Below are positions 31,740-44,067 of a stretch of 64,000 nucleotides of DNA, in pieces (position 1 is the first letter of the stretch; each line of letters begins with the position of its first letter). The DNA is from Beroe forskalii (taxonomy: Eukaryota; Ctenophora; Nuda; Beroida; Beroidae), in the NCBI GenBank assembly GCA_011033025.1, contig WFMF01000545.1, positions 1 through 64,000 of the forward strand, written 5' to 3'. Made by a program: the position numbers and the translations under genes. The notes beneath the pieces are model-generated. The model was given only the letters and a program-made list of their open reading frames with translations. It did no database searches and was not told where the DNA came from.

Positions 31740-34700
31740 ACTGAAGTAAGCCTTGGGGGGACTATGGTTGTCCCGGGTTATTACAATGAAATTAAGGTTT
31801 TTCAAATAAAAGAAAATTAACCCCTTTTTACACAGTTTTTTCGGGAAAAATTTTTCCCTTTAAGAAAATTACAACCTCTATTTGGGGGGTTTTTTTGGAT
31901 GATCCTGAGGGATATCTGAAAAGGAGTGAACTGGGCCCCAAGCAAATTTAAAAGCCCTTTTAAATTTTTTGGGAATGCTGAAAATTTAAAAATTTCTAAA
32001 AGGTTCCATTCTTTTTAAATGCGTTTTGAACAACTCAATATTTATTTTTAATCTAAATCTTTGGGGATTTGTTTTTAAAAAACCCTTTTATAAATGCAGA
32101 CTTTTTAAGCGGGGAAACCTCAAGGGGGAAATAAAGGAAAGACCTTGAGTAAACACAGTTTTCCCGGGGCTTTAACCACCATGCTCAGCAAATTTTTCCC
32201 TTTTTCCTAACACCCATTTTAATAAAGCCATTAAACCAGAGTGAGTGTTTTAAACCCCCAACCCCTCACAGAACCCTCAATTTTTAATTCTACATGATAA
32301 AAAGTGTCTTCAATTCAAATTTAAAAGTTTTCAGTTTAATGATGCACTGTTTAGGGGTAACTAAATTTTATCATTTACACAAATTAAAAGGGGTTTGAAT
32401 AAAAAATTTTGGATTAATGTTTCTGTACAATTTTAATAATTTATTTTTTCGGAAATCCCCAAAGTTTTTGGGGGAGGGGAATATTTTATTTCCCTCAGCT
32501 TTTTGGAAAAAACCTTTTCCCATTTTTTCAAAAACCCACTTTTTGGCTGCAGGTAAGCTGATTCCCTTTTATATCATGCAGCAGTGAAAAGAAGGGCACC
32601 TCCCCCCTGGCCTCACATGTGGAAACAGGAGGCCACCAAAACGGGGATTTGGCACCCCCAGGAAACAAGGTATTTAAAGCCACAAATTATCAACTTTTCT
32701 TTTCGCCCGTTGTATTGTATTTTTCCAAATAAGTTCCCTATTTTTTCCCAAGAATCTGATAAAAATTTAAATTACCTTCCCTCCGGGGTTCAAACCCCAG
32801 GGGGATAAACGAAATCGCTCCTTCAAAACTACTGACAGTGACACTTGGGGAATAATTAAGAAATTTTAAAAATGAGTTGTTGATTTTTTATCCCCAAAAT
32901 CTAAAAAATGTTGGACAAGGGCCTTTCCCCCGAGGGGAGAAAAATGTTTTGTCGGGTAATAAAAAATCAACAAATATGGATCGGGTGATAATGAAAATTG
33001 TCAAACTCAAAGACGCCCGGTGATCCCTTTCATTTCCACCCCTTCCTTTGACCGCACAAAATCCCCCCCCAAAAATTCATCCTTTTTTAAAAGCCCCCGG
33101 TTATGTTCCTGTTCCAATTTTTAAAAGCGCCCCCAAAGTTAAAAGGGGGAAACCCCCAAAAAAACCCCCTCAGCAACCTTAGAAAACTCCGACAAACATT
33201 TATAAACCCAAAAGCAACCCCCCAGAAAAACCACTTTATAAACCCAAAAAAGAAAATTTAGAAATTTTACCCCCAGACAACCACTTAGCCCAAAAAAGAA
33301 ACCCCACCCTACCCCAGAAAAACCCCGGGATAAAACCCAGCAGAAAGGAAAAGTTTTTAAGTTTCAAAATCCAGCAAAGAGAATATTTTTCATTGGAAAT
33401 GCTAAAATGAGATCATTCAAATTTGGGGGAGTTCTCCCCTTTTTTAAATTTTAAACCCGGAAATTTTTGGGCCTTTGGGAGGGTTTTATCTATTACCTTG
33501 GAAAAAAAACCCCAACCCATCACCCAAAAGGTTTTAATAATACAAATTGACAAATCCGCCGAGCCGTGCCTCCCATACCTGTTTAAAAGGGGAAAAACCC
33601 AAAAAAAGGGGTTTAAATCGAGGCCTGCCAAAGTGCCGTTTTGGAATTTTAAGACTATTGAATGCCCCCCGGAAATTTTAAACCCCTTTTCCAAACCCCT
33701 TTGCCCCCACCCGGCAAAGTCCCTCCTTTGGAAAGGGGGGGTTTTATTCCAATGACCCTCACACAGCCGCCCCCCCCTCTTCCCCGACACGACGTCTCCC
33801 TTTTCTCTCGCCCCAATCCCCAATGCTGTCAGCTCCCCCAGTTCCTGAAGCAGGAAAAAGGGCAAGCGGGGCCCCCCAAAGCACCCCACTGGAACCTTTT
33901 TTCCCCTGGATTTGGGGCTATTGGTTTTTTGCCCCCCGCAAGTGGGGGGGGCGTAAACGGGAAACCCAGTTTTGACATCCCATTGGGGGTATCGGGCAAA
34001 CAGCCTAAGGGGGCTGGCCCCCTAAGTCATAATCCAGCCGGGAAACTGAGGAAAATTTAAAACGCGATTTTTTTAAGAGTTTCCAGAAAGTTTAGAAATA
34101 ACTCTAAACAGGGGAAAATTGACTTTCCCTGCAGGAGTCATCGGAAATTTATTTTAAAATGGATGGGGTTTTAGGGTTTTTAAAATAAACGAAACCCTTT
34201 TTTGAAAGATAAAATGCAGTATTGAAAGTTTTTAATTATTTAGATAAGTCCGGAATTTAAATATTCTCCAAAAACTTTGTTTTTTGTCGTTTTGAGCAAT
34301 TAAATTTAACAAAAAAGAAAAAACCGGAAATTTTTAAATTTTTTTTAAAATAAAATAAATTAAACAAAAATCCTTCGCCGATTTTTTTTTTTTTTTTTTT
34401 TTTTAAACCAAACCCAATGCCAAATTCCCCCAAAAAGACCCCCAAAAACGCAAAAACCCCAAACCCCCCTTCCCCCCCTTTCCCGGGGGTGTTGTGAGGT
34501 TTGGACCTGAAAGAGTGTGGCTGAGTCAACTCCCCCCCTTGTCACCCTTCACTTGGCCCAAAAGTTCTCATTAAACAATACGGGAATATAAAAAAAGAAC
34601 AGGTTTGTGTAGAGTGCCTGTTAATTTTGGGAAAACAGGGGGGGGTTTTAAAATTTTTTTAGAAAACAGGAAGTCGGGTGGGGAGTCGGGATTTAAGGGG

Positions 34701-35249
34701 GTTTAGAAAGGGGGCGCACGGGGAAATTACACACGGGGGCCAAAGGGCCCCGAGGTGTGAATTTAAAGGGGCCAAAATGGGGAGGTTTTTACAAAAAGCG
34801 GATTTTTTACATTTAAACGGGATTAAAATTTTAAACTGAAAAAAGGGGGAAAATTTCAAACAAAAGGAAACCAAAAATTTTAAAAAAAATTAGCACCCAC
34901 TGCACCAAAAAAATAATTACCCCCACAGTGGTAATAGACTGGATTTGCACAAAAGTCCCAAAAATTTATTAAACGGGTCCCTTTAATTTTTAAAGGGTTT
35001 TTTGAACATTTGAAAAAACATGCCTGGAAGGTAAAAGATTTTTACAAACGCGAGGGGGTTGGGAATTTTAAGTACACGTATTTTTGAAAGACAAAAAGGC
35101 GAATTTTTTTTAAAAAACAATTACCAATAGATATGTTTAAGTTTTAAAGGAAAATTTCCTTTAAGAACCCCCCACTTCCAAAACACAGGGGGAAACATGC
35201 AAATAACGAGCTGTACTTGTTACTTTTCCAAAAGGTTATTGTTCAAAAT
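31740..35249. other. probable low-quality assembly sequence with over-called homopolymers
   Basis: From about 31750 the sequence is unlike the rest of the window: runs of 3-8 identical bases (GGGG, CCCC, AAAA, TTTT) follow each other throughout and mix AT- and GC-rich patches, up to a 24-base T run near 34381. It ends directly at the N gap. Long ORFs such as 33413-33889 arise from this and should not be read as genes. A few stretches look exon-like despite the errors: 32583-32669 (ends AACAAG then GTATTT) and the Pro/Ser-rich 33750-33895. Confidence 0.75.
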
Positions 35250-35349
35250 NNNNNNNNNNNNNNNNNNNNNNNNNNNNNNNNNNNNNNNNNNNNNNNNNNN
35301 NNNNNNNNNNNNNNNNNNNNNNNNNNNNNNNNNNNNNNNNNNNNNNNNN
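35250..35349. other. assembly gap, 100 N
   Basis: Exactly 100 N, the usual placeholder for a gap of unknown size. Confidence 0.99.
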
Positions 35350-36311
35350 ATGTTAGGTAGATTGCAGCTTCTGGAGTATGAAGTGTTGTTTTCGTGCGAA
35401 GACAGGATCTTCTGTAAGGGGTTGTCGAGGGATGGATGGTAGGGTTGGGAGTCATGAGGGAAGAATTGTTCTGTTGACCTGTCGTGACGTCATTCTGTTC
35501 GGATTTCCAGTTTTTGCTTCAAAGTTATGTACAAACAACCGGCTTTTCCTCCCTTCTGAAATCTAATATTATGTTAGCTGCTCCAGGATCATATTTGTCA
35601 TATTTTGCCGTTATGTTCTGAAAGTTTGATCAAGATTGCTCATATTCATAATGATATTATGCTCAAATTTAAAAAACAGCTGAGTTATACAATAATGTGT
35701 AAAGAAACATTCATCTTATATATTGCCATTTTAGTACTTGAGTTTAAGGCTCAAACTCACCGCAGAAATCATTTATGGAACTCGGCTGATTCGCTTCGCC
35801 TCGCACTCAGGCACTCTAAATCAATTAAATGTCTTCAGCTTCGCTGTCGACATGTAATTGTTGATATAGATGCCTGCTCTCGCAGACATTTACCTATATT
35901 ATCTACGTGTTCGTCATATGCCTCTGAAGAACAAAACATAACTTACGTACTCTAAACCTGTTGTGAGACGATTATGGATACTATGCGTCACATATTTTAA
36001 TAAACTGACACCGGGAATATTTTCAGAAATCTACTCCGTTTTCAATACATAAATACTTTAATTGGTTGTATGAAGTAGTGTTTTTAAGATTTTAAGGTCA
36101 GATTCTTTTCATTAAACTATAAACATTTTCAGATATTATCCACAATACTCTTGGTGGACAAGTAGGACTGGCGAGGACTGATACCAGCCACCCAGTGTAA
36201 ATAGTCTGGGTCTGAAAGAGCTTTCTAGTGCGACAATGTGGATTGGAACGAGATCCGTCTATCCCGGATTCAGTATATGAGGTATGTTTTAGATACCTTA
36301 TTCTTTTACTA
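35350..36311. other. no gene seen; contains a divergent dispersed repeat
   Basis: 35579-35690 (GCTCCAGGATCATATTTGTC, GAAAGTTTGATCAAGATTGC) is a diverged copy of the repeat at 41949-42180 and 63778-64000. The 116-codon ORF over it is not recognised. Confidence 0.5.
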
Positions 36312-37000
36312 GGGGGGGGGGTGTCACTGTCCCAATTGTCCCAAACTCGAGAAAAAGTGGGTTGGGACAGGGACATTTGGGACAAATGGGACAGTGAAAA
36401 TGATACAAATGGGACTCAAAAATTAGGAAAATTGGGACTGGGAAAATTGAGATAATTGGGACAAAGGAGACAGAGATTAATGGGTCTCTAAACGTGAATT
36501 GGGATAGGGAAATTTGGGACAAATCATGGAACATTTGGGACAAATGTGACATTTGAACAAAAGTGACGGAGACAACTGGGGCTCAAATGATTGTGTTTTT
36601 GAGCGGCAGTTTAGTGTTTTTGTTTTACAGCCTGTTACATTGCTTGATTAATGATTATTGCCAGAGAGTATTGCCAGAGTCTTGAAACAGGGAAATTAAC
36701 AGCGCTTATCACGCTCCCGAAGGCACTTGCTGCGTTGCAACTGCCACTGTGTTTTCCCATCATAGGTTTTGGGATAGAGAAATGGGAACACATAACCAAT
36801 GCAAACAAACACAACCAAAATATGTATTGTAGTATGAATATAACTTTCATTTCGATGATAGAAAAACTTGGATTAATGTTAAAAAATAAATGTCTGTTTT
36901 TTTCAACTTTTTGTTTGTCCTTAATGTCGCAGTTGTCCCAATTGTCCGAAAAACCAGTCCCAAACTCAGAAAAGTAAATTTGGACAGTGACACTCCCCCC
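36312..37000. mobile_element. TIR element with GGGACA words
   Basis: A G-run followed by GTGTCACTGTCC (36321-36332) is inverted as GGACAGTGACAC and a C-run (36982-37000). The left part is filled with TTGGGACA/AATTGGGACT words (36350-36550); the right end has TTGTCCCAATTGTCC and CAGTCCCAAACTC. No transposase; the ORFs here are incidental. A TSD is not clear because of the G/C runs. Confidence 0.7.
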
Positions 37001-37089
37001 TTTAATACTAGCAAAAGCCCGTGTAAATAAGCAAGAATTAAGGGGGGTCAATAATAAATATCAAAAGTGTGTTAAGTGTTGTCATGACC

Positions 37090-39400
37090 TACACACCGCA
37101 CCCTACTCCCAATACTTCCTCGCCATTTCTGGCGGCGCATATTTAGAACCATCAATGGTTAGGAGTCAGGGCACTGCAAGAATTGTCACCCACCGTGTGA
37201 AAGCCTGTGATGCCACCAGCCCTATCAAGGCCACTTCAGTCTGTTATCAGCTCTGTTGCCTTTCCACCACTTCGCTTCATCTCCAAAACAATAAACCAAG
37301 GCAGCCGCAGGGTCGGGGTGCTCGGAGCCCACAACGTCCCTGACCCACACTGCTTCACTTGTGCGCACAAGTTGAGGGAACAGTGTTACAGCCGCATGCA
37401 TCTCAGGATCCTGTTGCTATATACAAATAATACATCTTCTCAATAAATCTTTGTGAGGGTGAATCCTCTTTGCTTTCCAAACCAATCTGATGTCTTTGGT
37501 CTTGAAACAACTGAATAACTGATTCACTGCGCTCAGTGTCATGTTAATCCCCATGCCAGGTGTCATAGTATCTCAGTGGAGCAATGTCGTAATGAAGCAC
37601 CTAAAAATTGGGTAGTGTCCCGGCCAACTGGGTTGTCATTCCTGACAACACCTCAGCATAAGATCACTCCCAGGAAATGTGCACAGATACACAAATCCTT
37701 CATTGACTCCAGAGATAGGTACGGAAGGATATGGGGACTTCCATGGAACGTGCTTCCATGCACTCATCCACTGGTGTTTGTGACACCGTGACTTGGTGCC
37801 GTCCATTCCAGCGTGTTCCTACAGATCCATATGAAGTGTGAACAACGGATGGCGGTTCTGGATATTGTCTCTGTAAGTTTCCGGCCATCTGTTTCACTCA
37901 TTCCGAGTTGTCGCCAAACAGCAGCTGTTCTCTTAGCGACAAATCCTCTGGCCCCAACTTCAATTGTAAAGACAAATACTTTCCATACACCACCTTCTCT
38001 GATGTTTTCTGCCAACTTCTCGTACTTAGTCTTCTTCACTTCTCTCCATTTCTCGATGTTATCTTCGGCTGGTGATGTTAGCTCCAGGATAACCAACACT
38101 TTCTTGGAGTCCGAATAAAGTACTAGGTCAGGTCTTTCTGCCGTTGTGATGATGTGTGGTGGAAATTGGACTTGTTTACTTCTGAGGTCTGTTTGGATAA
38201 TCCAATCTTTAGATACATCAATTATCCCATGATGCACCTTCTTCTTCTTCTTCCTCACTCTTTGTCCACTCCCAACGAAAACAACTGGTTCTCTTCCTGT
38301 ATTCAGTGGAACAGTGTTTTCTACCTTCTTACTTTGTCGATGATTGCATCTTGGATGACTGTAAGAATGCTATCATGCCGGTAACTGATCCTTCCTTGGT
38401 CAAGAGCAACCTTGCACCCGCATAGTATGTGTGCAAATCCGGCATGTTTCCATCCACAGAGTGCACAGCTTGCCTGTGTGTCAAGCTTCCATCGTCGGAG
38501 ATTGACGGGATGGGGCAAGGTATCCTGGACTGAGTTCAGGATGAATGACAACATACTGGGGACATGCCATACAATATCTCCTTCCACTTCAAGTCGAGGT
38601 TGATCACTGAATCCCATTGTGTCCATTTGCTCTGTTGTGCGAGACTGAGGATATGGGGAATCATCTCCTCTTCTTTCATTGATGTTACTTCCTTCCCTAG
38701 CTCTTTTCTCTCCATTGGCTTGTTCAAGTAGATATTGTGCCCCAGTCCTCTCCTGTCCAGTTGACCTTTAAACTTGTGCCTATATGAGACACGCTGTACT
38801 ACTTTATCCAATACAGCAGCAGGTTTCCACTTCTTGTCCGTGATCTGCTCGGATTCTCTCCTTGCTGAAGCGACTGTTCTCACAGTCCTGTCCCTACTGC
38901 AACAAAGGATAATCTCTTTGTTCACTTGTGCCTTCATACAGGCTTCTCGGACCGATCTAATTCCGAGCCCCTTCTCTGACCTGTACAAGATAGTTGGATC
39001 AGCGCTCTTACATAATCCTAGCCATTTCTTTAACATTCTTGTGGCACATGCTTCCATCGTTGCTATGCCTGATTCCGTGAATTTGTAAATCATGAAATCC
39101 CATGACATGGCTGGCAAAAACACCATTGACGTACATCCAAGCTTTCTTTCTATTGTCTATGTGTATCTCATCTGTCTTCTTCATCAGGTTTGTGAACTTG
39201 TCAACAACTGATTGCTCCTCCTTGTTCTCAAACTTGGGATACACCAGACGTCCTAAAAACTTGAACGGAGCTTTGTGCATGGCTGGTATGACTTTACCGT
39301 TGACAAACAAGATGTTGAGATATGAGTTGGCCAGGGCGTGTACCAACACTTTGACGGTGGTATCGAGTCCATAGGTCCAACATTGCCCATATGAGGCTTC
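37090..39400 (-). pseudogene. decayed 3' half of a LINE with RT C-terminus, zinc knuckle and restriction-like endonuclease
   Basis: Reading right to left, four frame segments (39400-39008, 39126-38536, 38626-38321, 38258-37764) give successive parts of one protein, so at least three frameshifts lie between them. The first has the end of a reverse transcriptase thumb (KFLGRLVYPKF) and the next KKWLGL. The third has a zinc knuckle CALCGWKHAGFAHILCGC. The last has a PD-(D/E)XK-type nuclease core (RPDLVLYSDSKKVLVILELT, then KYEKLAE and EVGARGFV). This order is that of RLE-bearing LINEs (R2/R4/Hero-like clades). The 300-700 bp on the left is probably 3' UTR. The RT catalytic core is missing: the right side is cut by the inverted duplication at 39330-40960. 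Confidence 0.75.
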
Positions 39401-40960
39401 GGTAGGAACAGGAGAAAGAGCTTTGCATTCGATTCGTCTCGACGAGCTAATCCTTTTAGTGTAGTTGTTCGTCAAAATCGGATAAAAAATGGCCAAGTTT
39501 TGGCCCTGCGAAGAGGGCGTGCCAAAGTGGCAGTTGGCCTATTTTTGGCCTAAGGATGGCCATTGTGGCCACAATTTTGGAGATATGCGCTTAAAACTTG
39601 CTTTGCTCATCATTTAGCTTAGGTCAACATTGATGTGCAAAATAATTTATAAGTGAATTGGACCTTATTTGGCCATTTTAGCCTATAAAAAACCTTCAAA
39701 TATCCACAAAATCGCTTATGTAACCTCAGTTTGCGATTTTGCCCAAGTTGACTTCACACTTTCCGCTACTCCGCCATTTTTCAATGTTTTCGCATGAAAC
39801 TTTCAAATTCGCTTGGAAAATAATTTTCGAAACTGAGGGGCTCCGTACAGGACATTGCTATTGCGACGAATGTGATTATACAGCCAAGATTCGGATTATG
39901 TTATTGACCGAAATTTTGAGTTAGGTCCCCTAAAACATTTTGGCCATCGGAGGAAAAATCCCCGGGGCATTTTCCTCCGAAGGCCATAAAATATTTTGGG
40001 GGGCTTAACTAAAAATTTCGCTTAGTAACAAAAGTGTGCAATTTGGTTTTGAAGCGATTCTGAAAATTTCATGCAGAAACATTTAAAATGGCGGAATAGA
40101 ATTGGAAACTGTGAAGTCCATATTTTAAGGGCAAAAGTTTTCAGATGCAAACTAAGATCTTAGTAGATTTACCTCTAATTTTACACGTTTTTTTACAAAT
40201 ACGCCCTGGAAAAGGCAATTAACTGCCATTTTGACCTGAAAATGATGTTATGGATTATGGTTCCCCAATCAATTTTGGACATGCCAAATATTATTTTGTT
40301 GCATACACATATGTGGTTCCGCCATAATTACTGCAATTCATGAGCGTGATATCACATTAGATCATTTGAAAGGTGGACCCCATGCCTTCTCGGCTTGCGG
40401 TTATGTATATTGTATGATAAATTTGCCATATTTTAGTGCCCGATTTTGGAACAAACAAATGAACTACTTGTGATATGATATTCCGTAGACAGAATAATTT
40501 AATCAAAATGTATCAAAAGCCCAAAACTCTCCATCCCTTTGAATATAGGGCAAAATCGCAAACTAAGATAGTGATTTAGTGGATTTTGAAGTTTTTTATA
40601 TGGGCTAAAAGGCCTAACCAATTTTGACCTAAATGATGGGCAAAACAGGTTTGAAGCTCAGATGTCCAAAAATATGGCCAAAAATGGCCATCTTTAGGTC
40701 CAAAATACTAAATAGGACAACCTCCACTTTGGCGCGCCCGCTTCGCAGAGCGATAAATTGGCCATTTTTCGCCCGATTTTGACAAACAAATGAACTAAAA
40801 TGATCAGCTCTCCGAGACGAATCGAATGTATCAAAAGCTAAGCTCTCTCTCTTTGAATTTAGGACGCCATTTTTCCTCCGAAGCCTCACATGGATTGAGC
40901 AATGTTGGACCTATGAACTTAAGGCCACCGTCAAAATGTACACGGTGGCATCAGGGGGGT
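39330..40960. repeat. large nested inverted duplication containing a LINE fragment
   Basis: The outer arms are 39330-39735 and 40520-40960. They share, in opposite orientation, CATTCGATTCGTCTC, TTGTCAAAATCGG, TGCGAAG.GGGCG.GCCAAAG, GGCCATTTT words, and, at the far ends, LINE coding sequence (TAGGTCCAACATTG at about 39371 and CAATGTTGGACCTA at about 40901). An inner pair, 39715-39930 and 40000-40180, centres on a hairpin near 39965 (GGCCATCGGAGGAAAA / TTTTCCTCCGAAGGCC). About 340 bp (40180-40520) without a partner sits in the right arm. Confidence 0.8.
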
Positions 40961-41948
40961 CTGGGGCGCTACCCCAGCGGGGAAAGGGACGGAGCCTGTC
41001 AATGTCGAAGTCTTTGACTTGAAATCAAGAGCGACTAAGTAGTCGGCCAATACTCATTAGCTTATTGTGGCAACTTTAATCCAGCTATGACAGGTTTACC
41101 TTTTCAGTGCTCTTCGAGTCTACTTTGAACTTCGCTTAAGTGCTTCGTGAAGTTGCAACTCTCAAACTACACTCCGAATACAGTACGAGCATCAGGATCA
41201 TATGGGCATCAAGGGATTAATAGCATCGTTCTGTTACAAGGTAAATTAGACATTAAATGCCGGTTAATGCATTTAAATTTTATCTTCAGATTTTCAAGCA
41301 ACAAATTAATATGTGTCATGAGGTAGCGATTTTTATTTCAATAGGCTCAATCAATTTAGAAACTTCACGAGTGTGTTTTATGTATTTTTTGTAACAGCGT
41401 AGATAAAATATTGGAGTGTAAATGCTACCTTTTTCAGGGCTGCAACTGAAAAGTAATTTAAACTTCATTTCGGTGACGGGATTGCGATGTTATGCGACAT
41501 GAGGCTCCGCAGGGCGACAGCAAAAACACGGCTTCTCAAGATAGAGAAAAGTCTTCGATAACATGTGAGCTTTCAAGATTTTACGTTCTCAATACTCATA
41601 GCACTCTGCACTTAACATATAATAGCCTTTGAAAAAAACCCACGGTGTGGCACGACTAAGCGCTTGTAAGCGAACTGTATACATTATGTCCTTAAAACCT
41701 CACGGTTGCTCAGAATTTGTCCCGGTGTCGGAACTGTTCAGCTTCACCTCTATCGGTCTTTCATCAATTCTTCCACCAAGTCGTCTTCGACAATAATTTT
41801 CAGTTTTCAGCCATAAATTCCTTGCTGCTTCTTAAGAGTAGGATGGAATATGATTGCAATTTTCGTACGGAGTAGCCCGGAGTAGTAACAGTACTATAAG
41901 TCATACGTCATAGTGATACAGTTTCGTACCTAAAAATGTGTAGCTCAA
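40961..41948. other. no gene seen
   Basis: Begins with the hairpin GGGGTCTGGGGCGCTACCCC (about 40957), a motif shared in part with 48609-48632 (GGGGCTGCGCCCCAGACCCC). The rest is unremarkable AT-rich sequence. Confidence 0.45.
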
Positions 41949-42180
41949 AAAATGGCAGAGTTATTATTAACTTAGGCACAAAAAACGGTTTTTCGACCAT
42001 TATCTCCGTTTCTGAAATTCAAAAATGTTAGCTACTTCAGAATTCCAGAGCTCCAGGATCCTATTAGTCATATGTTGCCCGTAATATTCTGAAAGTTTGA
42101 TCAAGATTGCTAAAGAAAAAACAGCGGAGTTATACGCGTTATTATAATGAGTATGCAAGCATTTTGTTTGCAAAAATAAG
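41949..42180. repeat. dispersed repeat, inverted relative to 63778-64000
   Basis: Nearly identical in reverse orientation to the last ~222 bases of the window, including AAAAACGGTTTTTCGACC, the GGATCC site in CCAGGATCCTATTAG, and CGTTATTATAATGAG. The right-hand copy runs off the window. Confidence 0.92.
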
Positions 42181-42359
42181 CTCATCTGTGCAAAAATTCG
42201 TTAACGTATCCCACCATGTTATTTGTGCTTCTTATCATGTTAGAAAACATATAAAACCAGGAGTATTAAAAAATACCTTGGGGAAACTCGAAAATTGACC
42301 ACGCCCTTTTCCGAGCGTGGGAAAGTTCATGGATCGCAGAACAAAAAATATTTATAGTC

Positions 42360-42915
42360 ATATATAGCATGATGGGTGTCTAAACCCATGTTTTTTGGGG
42401 CGCTGAATCGATTGCAAGGGTTATTTTTAGTCTCTGACCATCACATAAGCCATAAATTACCACGCCCACCCTCTATCGTGGGAATTTTTGAGTCATTTTC
42501 ACATGATACATTTCCAAATCAAAATGTGGCATGTTAGGTGTCTAAACCCATGTTTTTTGGGACGCTGAATCGATTGCAAGAGTTATTTTTAGTCTCTGAC
42601 CATCACATAAGCCATGAGTGACCACGCCCACCCTCTATCGTGGGAATTTTTGAGTCATTTTCACATGATATATTTCCAAATCAAACTGTGGCATGTTAGG
42701 TGTCAAAACCCATGTTTTTGGGACGCTGAATCGATTGCAAGGGTTATTTTTAGTCTCTGACCATCACATAAGCCATGAGTGACCACGCCCGCTTTTATGG
42801 TAGAAATGTTTGAGTCATTTTCACATTTCATATTTGCAAATCAAATCTTGGCATGTTAGGTGTCTATTAGACTGTCTATAAGCCCATGTTTTTGAGACGC
42901 TAAGTCGATTGGTTT
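42360..42915. repeat. 162-bp tandem repeat, about 3.4 units
   Basis: GGTGTCTAAACCCATG recurs at 42375, 42537, 42699 and, altered, 42859 (spacings 162, 162, 160). Each unit carries CGCTGAATCGATTGCAAG, TTAGTCTCTGACCATCAC, a CCACGCCCAC box and GTGGGAATTTTTGAGTC. The last unit is the most diverged. Confidence 0.93.
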
Positions 42916-44067
42916 AACTTCTCCTTTATGACTTTATCCATGGATGTAGTGATTCACCTTGAGGCAGAAATCACCTTAGAGGAAATTTTCTTGTAATGAA
43001 GTGTGGTGGATTATGGATCCGAATAGCCATCTAATTTTCTTGGTTCTTCCTATGTAAACCATGCATGCTCTGAAGCTCTCACAGGACAAGGGTTATCCAT
43101 GACCTGAGATGCCGCAATGATTCTCACGGGTAGTAAGGGTCCTGAACTCTGCTGTTTGGGGAACAAAAGCTTTATTGACAAATCAAGAGCAATTAGTTCC
43201 CCATCTTTATCTTTGACCAGACTGTTATCTTTGGTGCCTCAATGCCCTATAGTTCCAAATATAAAGTCTTATTGATCTAAGATGGAAAGCTCAGTGTTGG
43301 AAGAATCGCTGACTCTGATTATCACTTGTTTTACATTCCACGTCGTGTTATATTATCTAGCCCTGTGTGGATTAGATTCTTATGCTGCTTTCATAAAAGT
43401 CATGATCTGAGAGTTTCTTGTCCTCAATACTAGACAAGTTAATGGATAGTTCAGATTTTCAACTGCTAAGCTGACTGACGAGTCTATGATTTATGACACT
43501 CCCTCTGTTTTCATTTCATTTCAAAATCCATTATTGGACTGATGTCACAACTCACATGTATTGAATGGGTCAATTTCATGCTTCTGACAGAATAGAACCC
43601 ACCCTTTTCAGCATGTCTGGTACTTGGGCTAATTCCCATATCTGTATAAGGAAATTGCAGAGTTGAGGACTCTTCGTTCCTCCTTTTTCATTATGTATGC
43701 ATGACGCACTGGGAGTGTTGCCTCCACATATGACCAGTTTTTGTCCTCTAAGAGGAGGAGTGATGAGCTCTAGATTTTGTTTTTCTGGGGACCAATTTCC
43801 ATGCGCTTGTCTGGAGTTCAACAATACTCCTCATTCTGAGTTGCTAGCATCTAATTGATGATGTAAGGCTGACCCTGACCAACAAAAAATCTTCTGGTGT
43901 TTCACTGTCGCAGCACGGAACAGTTTGCTCCAAAATTCAGTTCTTTTAACTGATATACTGATATTTCCCACACCCCAGCTTCCCTAGTTGAAACCTCTCC
44001 TGCTTCTCGAAACTCCGGAATTTGAGCTAGGAGCTTCTCTTGCTTCAGGGAGGGAAAGATTCATCGC
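42916..44067. other. no host gene seen
   Basis: Unremarkable sequence. It may include decayed upstream parts of the LTR element that begins to be readable at 44068, but nothing is recognisable. Confidence 0.35.

Noticed and set aside
33413-34060. ORFs of 110-158 codons on both strands
   Set aside because: They lie in sequence with over-called homopolymers, overlap each other and have no family motif.
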